Shown here: in pieces, positions 60,314 to 64,000 of the stretch
Layout of the letters: every line of letters starts with the position of its first letter
Numbering within the stretch: the stretch's first letter is position 1
Assembly: GCF_026000435.1 (NCBI RefSeq)
Contig: NZ_AP026764.1
Location: 248,001 to 312,000, forward strand
Length of the DNA: 64,000 bases
Direction of reading: 5' to 3'
Source of the DNA: Vibrio sp. STUT-A11
GTDB lineage: Bacteria; Pseudomonadota; Gammaproteobacteria; Enterobacterales; Vibrionaceae
The notes under the pieces: model-generated
The model's database searches: none
What the model was told of the DNA's origin: nothing
The model's input: the letters and a program-made list of their open reading frames with translations, nothing else
Translations under genes and position numbers: made by a program

Positions 60314-61054
60314 TCACTCTACACTGTCGATGCAAATTCTCACCGCATCCGGGCGCCAATATTCCAGCTCACAATCCATCAACTCACCATGTTGGTTATA
60401 GTTCACCCGACAGATCTTAAGAACGGGTTGTCCCTCAGCCAGATTCAGAGATTTAGCAACATGAGCAGGCGCAGAGGTTGGAATCACATCAAATCGGGAG
60501 CGTTTTGTTTCAAACCCATAGTTCTTCCTATATATGCCTGTCAGTGACATGGTCAGGTTTTCCGCTAAGATCCCTTCAAATAACGACGATTTCAGAACGT
60601 TTTCGACAAACAGTACTGCACGGCCATCAATATGGCGTAATCGTTCAATAATATAAATTGGCGTGATCTGCTCAACTTCTAATACCCTGGCATACTCACC
60701 AGACGCCATTTCACTGCGCACATTGATTAACTTGGTTTCCGCGATACGGTCCTGTTCGCGAATCATTTGATGAAAGTGAGAGCGGGATAAGGGGTTATAG
60801 CAGACTCTTGGTGGAGAAACATACCAACCTCGTCTCTCCTCACGATAAATGATTCCCTCCGTTTCTAACGAAACTAAAGCGTCCTTAATGGTGATTCTGG
60901 TCGTCGAAAAAAGCTCACTCAACTCTCGTTCCGACGGTAACTTTTGCCCTTGTACGATAACGCCTGAATGAATTTGTTCACGAAGCGTCGCTCTGATTTT
61001 TCCCAGTTGCGTCCCTGACTGCTTTCCCGAGTAAGCAGTGCCCAAAGTGTTCAT
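60314..61054 (-). CDS. GntR/UTRA regulator (HutC/PhnF group)
   Basis: A 246-aa regulator. The N-terminal winged helix (~15-80) has LREQIHSGVIVQGQKLPSERELSELFSTTRITIKDALVSLETEG (in pieces: KLPSERELSELF, TTRITIKDALVSLE). The UTRA ligand domain (~95-240) contains RLRHIDGRAVLFVENVL and the C-terminal CELEYWRPDAVRI. It is divergent from an ABC importer operon. Near-identical CTGA[TC]CTAGTCCA elements lie just before its own start and just before the binding-protein gene, so it likely represses both. The UTRA family responds to small metabolites (phosphonates, sugars, urocanate). Confidence 0.88.
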   Translation of the reverse strand: MNTLGTAYSGKQSGTQLGKIRATLREQIHSGVIVQGQKLPSERELSELFSTTRITIKDALVSLETEGIIYREERRGWYVSPPRVCYNPLSRSHFHQMIREQDRIAETKLINVRSEMASGEYARVLEVEQITPIYIIERLRHIDGRAVLFVENVLKSSLFEGILAENLTMSLTGIYRKNYGFETKRSRFDVIPTSAPAHVAKSLNLAEGQPVLKICRVNYNQHGELMDCELEYWRPDAVRICIDSVE

Positions 61055-61056
61055 TT

Positions 61057-61069
61057 CTGATCTAGTCCA
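61057..61069. promoter_or_regulatory. Putative GntR operator 1
   Basis: CTGATCTAGTCCA lies 3 bases upstream of the GntR start codon, over its ribosome-binding region. It matches operator 2 at 12 of 13 bases and has the central CTAG typical of this group. Confidence 0.6.
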
Positions 61070-61237
61070 TAGTTATTTGATGAACACGATAGGTCAGTTG
61101 GATAACAGAAATATGACAGCTAACGAGTGGTTAACCTGCATTCAGGTGAAATATAACTGCCACAGAAAATCAGCATAACTGTCAAATCTTCTGCGCCAAA
61201 ACGTCACATTCCATCCATAGGATAACAATCGAACTTA

Positions 61238-61250
61238 CTGACCTAGTCCA
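61238..61250. promoter_or_regulatory. Putative GntR operator 2
   Basis: CTGACCTAGTCCA lies 15 bases before the binding-protein start codon, immediately upstream of its SD. Confidence 0.6.
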
Positions 61251-61264
61251 GAAGGATAGAGACA

Positions 61265-62344
61265 ATGAAAACTTTGCTTAGCCGTTCCGCTGTAACATCA
61301 GCCACTCTGATTGCAGCAACACTATCTACCTCTGCGTTTTCCGCGACACAAGAAACAAACGCAAACCTAGACACATTAGTAAAAGCGGCTCAACAAGAAG
61401 GTGCCGTATACAGTGTGGGTATGCCTGGCAGTTGGGCAAACTGGAAAGACACATGGACGGACTTGCAATCAAACTACGGTTTGAAGCATCAGGACACGGA
61501 CATGAGCTCCGCTCAGGAGATCGCAAAATTCGAAGCTGAAAAGAAAAATGCGACCGCTGATATTGGTGATGTAGGTTTTGCCTTTGCACGAGTAGCCGTT
61601 AAAAAAGGTGTAACACAGCCATACAAACCAACGACTTGGAGTGATATTCCTGATTGGGCGAAAGACAAAGATGGTCACTGGGCATTGGCTTATACTGGTA
61701 CTATCTCTTTCATCTCAAACAATAACCTAGTGAAAAACGCACCCAAAACCTGGGATGATCTGCTAAAAGGCGACTACAAAGTAACCGTTGGTGATGTAGG
61801 TGTGGCGGCACAAGCTAACAATGCAGTACTTGCGGCAGCCTTTGCGCATGGTGGTGACGAGTCAAACTTAACACCAGCTATCGAGTATTTTGCAAAATTA
61901 GCCAAACAAGGTCGTTTGTCATTTACGGATCCTAGCATCGCAAACCTTGAAAAAGGTGAAGTCGAAGTGGCTATCCTGTGGGATTTCAACGCACTGAACT
62001 ACCGTGATCAGATTGACCGCGAGCAATTTAGTGTCAACATTCCTCAAGACGGCTCTGTGATTTCAGGCTACACAACCATCATCAACAAATACGCGAAAAA
62101 CCCGAACGCAGCAAAGCTAGCTCGTGAATACATCTTCAGTGACCAAGGCCAGATCAACCTTGCAGAAGGTTATGCACGTCCGATTCGCAGCAACATCACT
62201 CTACCAAAGTCCATTCAGGACAAGTTGATCTCGAACGACCAGTACACAAATGCTAAACCGGTTACGGACTTCTCTGCATGGGAAAAATCGGCACGTAAGC
62301 TACCGCGCCAATGGCAAGAGAACGTACTGATTCATCAGCAGTAA
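61265..62344 (+). CDS. ABC transporter substrate-binding protein (Fe3+/polyamine/AEP class)
   Basis: A 359-aa periplasmic binding protein. A signal peptide (~1-27, ending TSAFSATQ) is followed by a class II binding fold resembling the PotD/AfuA/PhnS group: LVKAAQQEGAVYSVGMPGSW, DIGDVGFAFARVAV, KTWDDLLKGDYKVTVGDV and NAALAREYIF-like NAAKLAREYIFSDQGQ. The ligand could be 2-aminoethylphosphonate, a phosphodiester, spermidine or iron; the neighbouring phosphodiesterase favours a phosphorus compound. The SD AAGGA is strong. It is the first gene of the operon. Confidence 0.87.
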   Translation: MKTLLSRSAVTSATLIAATLSTSAFSATQETNANLDTLVKAAQQEGAVYSVGMPGSWANWKDTWTDLQSNYGLKHQDTDMSSAQEIAKFEAEKKNATADIGDVGFAFARVAVKKGVTQPYKPTTWSDIPDWAKDKDGHWALAYTGTISFISNNNLVKNAPKTWDDLLKGDYKVTVGDVGVAAQANNAVLAAAFAHGGDESNLTPAIEYFAKLAKQGRLSFTDPSIANLEKGEVEVAILWDFNALNYRDQIDREQFSVNIPQDGSVISGYTTIINKYAKNPNAAKLAREYIFSDQGQINLAEGYARPIRSNITLPKSIQDKLISNDQYTNAKPVTDFSAWEKSARKLPRQWQENVLIHQQ

Positions 62345-62386
62345 TATTAAGCAACACCCTCTCCTAAGAAGTAACGAGAAAATATC

Positions 62387-63193
62387 ATGAGCAATAAGGT
62401 TATCCTTGTTGTTCTAGATGGACTGAACTATCAGGTAGCCCGTGATTGTATGGGCTACCTAAACGGTCTGTTAGAACAACAACGTGCAACACTGTATCCG
62501 GTTCAATGTGAACTGCCTTCGATGTCCCGCCCGCTTTATGAGTGCATCCTAACCGGTGTTCGTCCGGTTGATAGCGGCATCGTTAACAATAATATCGTTC
62601 GTTTGTCGAATCAGGATTCAATCTTCAGTCTGGCAAAATCTCAGGGAAAAGTGACCGCAGCAGCGGCATATCACTGGGTGAGCGAACTTTATAATCGCGC
62701 CCCTTATAACGCTGTGCGCGACCGCTTCACCAGTGATGAAACACTGAATATTCAACATGGCTGTTTTTATCACTGGGACCAGTACCCTGATGAGGCTCTG
62801 TTTCTGGATGCCGAACATTTACGCCGTGAGCATCAGCCGGATTTTTTGTTGATTCACCCGATGAACATTGATGATACAGGCCATAAATTCGGCTTAGATT
62901 CTCGTCAATACCGCAATTGTGCGCGTGGCGCAGACATCATTCTTTCCAACTACATCGATCAGTGGCTTGCTGATGGTTACCAGATCATTGTGACCAGCGA
63001 TCATGGCATGAACAACGATTTATCTCATGGCGGCATCTTACCAGAAGAAAGAGAAGTTCCACTGTTTGTGATTGGCGATATGTTCACCCACCAAGAATGC
63101 CACGTGAAACAAACTGAGATTTGTGGCTCGGTTTGCCAGCTTCTCAACCTTGATCACTCAAAGCCTTACACACAGGAATTGTTAGCACTATGA
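62387..63193 (+). CDS. Cytoplasmic alkaline-phosphatase-superfamily phosphodiesterase
   Basis: A 268-aa member of the type I phosphodiesterase/nucleotide pyrophosphatase family. Metal-binding residues appear in LVVLDGLN (Asp10), the nucleophile region ELPSMSRPLYE (Ser44 or Ser46 in place of the usual Thr), NIDDTGHKFG (Asp, His), TSDHGMN (Asp-His) and HGGILPEEREVPL (His). There is no signal peptide, so it acts in the cytoplasm on an imported compound. It is short compared with phosphonoacetate hydrolases (~400 aa), lacking the cap. It lies 42 bases after the binding protein, and its stop overlaps the permease start as ATGA. Confidence 0.85.
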   Translation: MSNKVILVVLDGLNYQVARDCMGYLNGLLEQQRATLYPVQCELPSMSRPLYECILTGVRPVDSGIVNNNIVRLSNQDSIFSLAKSQGKVTAAAAYHWVSELYNRAPYNAVRDRFTSDETLNIQHGCFYHWDQYPDEALFLDAEHLRREHQPDFLLIHPMNIDDTGHKFGLDSRQYRNCARGADIILSNYIDQWLADGYQIIVTSDHGMNNDLSHGGILPEEREVPLFVIGDMFTHQECHVKQTEICGSVCQLLNLDHSKPYTQELLAL

Positions 63194-64000
63194 GCAGTTC
63201 TGCCATCTCATCAACAACCAGCAACGTAAGCGTGAAACAGCGTCGAATAAGTTGTTGGTTAAAAAGGAGTAAGCCTGCATTGTGGCTTGCCCCTTTCGCT
63301 CTGTTTTTCTACCTGTTTCAGCTTGCACCGATTGTTTGGGTGCTGATTAACAGCTTTATTTACGACGAAGAGTTCGCGTTCGACAACTATCTGGAAGTGT
63401 TTGATTCAACTTTCATGATGCAAGCCTTCGGCAACAGCTTGTGGCTCTCATTCTGGTCGAGTATTGCTGGTTTACTGGTTGCAACCGTACTGGTTTCTTC
63501 GTTACGTCGTGTCGATTCAAAAATCCGCGACGGTGTGATTGCCTTCACCAACATGAGCAGCAACTTTTCTGGCGTGCCTCTGGCATTCGCGTTCATCATC
63601 ATTTTAGGCACTAACGGTGCGGTCACTTTATTGCTCAAGCAATACGGTTTGCTCGGCGATTTTGACCTTTATGGCAAATGGGGATTGATGGCAATTTACA
63701 TCTACTTCCAGATCCCGTTGGCAGTACTGTTGCTCTACCCGGCATTCGATGCCTTAAGTGACGATTGGCAAGCGGCAGCCGCACTACTTGGCGCAAAGAC
63801 ATCACAATACTGGATACGCATCGCCTTACCCGTGCTTTCTCCTGCTCTGTTGGGCACGTTTATCATCCTGATCGCAAATGCCATTGGCGCTTATGCCAGT
63901 GTGTATGCGTTAACTTCCGGTAACTACAACCTCATTACTATTCGCATTGCGAGCTTAGTCTCGGGCGATTTGTTCCTTGAGCCCAATCTCGCCGCCGCAA
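63190..64000 (+). CDS. ABC transporter permease, first component (3' end outside window)
   Basis: The first ~270 residues of an inner-membrane permease of the PotB/CysTW-type, cut by the right edge. A ~30-residue cytoplasmic N-terminus precedes TM1 (PALWLAPFALFFYLFQLAPIVWVLINSF, in parts: LWLAPFALFFYLFQLAPIVW). Later come TM2 (SLWLSFWSSIAGLLVATVLV) and the EAA loop AAALLGAKTSQYWIRIALPVLSPAL (as Ala-Ala-x-x-x-Gly...Ile-x-Leu-Pro), which contacts the ATPase. The start codon overlaps the phosphodiesterase stop (ATGA). A second permease and an ATPase are expected to the right. Confidence 0.9.
   Translation, partial: MSSSAISSTTSNVSVKQRRISCWLKRSKPALWLAPFALFFYLFQLAPIVWVLINSFIYDEEFAFDNYLEVFDSTFMMQAFGNSLWLSFWSSIAGLLVATVLVSSLRRVDSKIRDGVIAFTNMSSNFSGVPLAFAFIIILGTNGAVTLLLKQYGLLGDFDLYGKWGLMAIYIYFQIPLAVLLLYPAFDALSDDWQAAAALLGAKTSQYWIRIALPVLSPALLGTFIILIANAIGAYASVYALTSGNYNLITIRIASLVSGDLFLEPNLAAA

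Noticed and set aside
1..64000. CRISPR arrays, prophage, integron, rRNA or tRNA genes
   Set aside because: I saw no regularly spaced direct repeats, no phage or integrase proteins and no tRNA-like cloverleaf ending in CCA while reading the intergenic regions.

Overview
The window reads as a piece of a Vibrionaceae (Vibrio-type) gammaproteobacterial chromosome. This is inferred from gene content and order: a divergent citrate fermentation cluster, a divergent ppsR/ppsA pair, an xdh-puuD purine cluster next to a RutR-like regulator, several GcvA-type LysR regulators, and short structured intergenic repeats that look Vibrio-like. Some of these genes (e.g. ppsA) lie on chromosome II in V. cholerae, so a second-chromosome location is possible but not shown. 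I see no rRNA, tRNA, CRISPR array, prophage, transposase or integron.

Layout. 1-854: 3' end of a BCCT transporter. 926-6690: LysR gene, then an isolated hutH-hutU operon (with a long, 670-aa urocanase) divergent from its own LysR gene. 6853-20453: complete citrate fermentation island, with citCDEFXG plus a DUF5718-like gene leftwards and citS-oadGAB-citAB rightwards. Citrate is imported with Na+, cleaved to acetate and oxaloacetate, and oxaloacetate is decarboxylated by the Na+ pump. 20506-21978: small Cys/His protein, MarR regulator with two clear tandem operators, and a DUF2798-like membrane protein. 22108-31872: purine catabolism, with a RutR-like TetR regulator, xdhABC, OHCU decarboxylase, HIU hydrolase, the membrane urate oxidase PuuD and an NCS2 permease. 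RutR-type palindromes lie before xdhA and before the permease. Together these take hypoxanthine/xanthine through urate to allantoin.

31953-41384 is the most unusual part: an amino-acid binding protein, a HisC-like aminotransferase, a LysR regulator, an M20 glutamate-carboxypeptidase-like enzyme, two tandem RimK-like ATP-grasp ligases (the second fused to a C-terminal helix-hairpin-helix domain) and an 887-aa M14 metallocarboxypeptidase with no signal peptide. Ligases beside carboxypeptidases suggest synthesis and trimming of an amide-linked amino-acid tag or small peptide. I know of no named system with this composition.

41665-48581: small charged protein, FixJ/FixL-like two-component system, MITE-like repeat, AMP-forming acyl-CoA ligase and a 12-14 TM permease. 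48680-54588: LysR gene, a divergent adenylosuccinate synthetase paralogue, ppsR and ppsA. 54781-58479: secreted SYLF-domain protein, LuxR-type regulator, tyrosyl-tRNA synthetase and a small membrane protein. 58676-64000: second BCCT transporter, then a GntR/UTRA regulator divergent from an ABC importer operon that encodes a cytoplasmic phosphodiesterase/phosphatase-family enzyme; the operon runs off the right edge inside the first permease gene.

Starts were set from Shine-Dalgarno sequences, overlaps and family alignment. Family assignments come from recognised motifs and recall, not from database searches.
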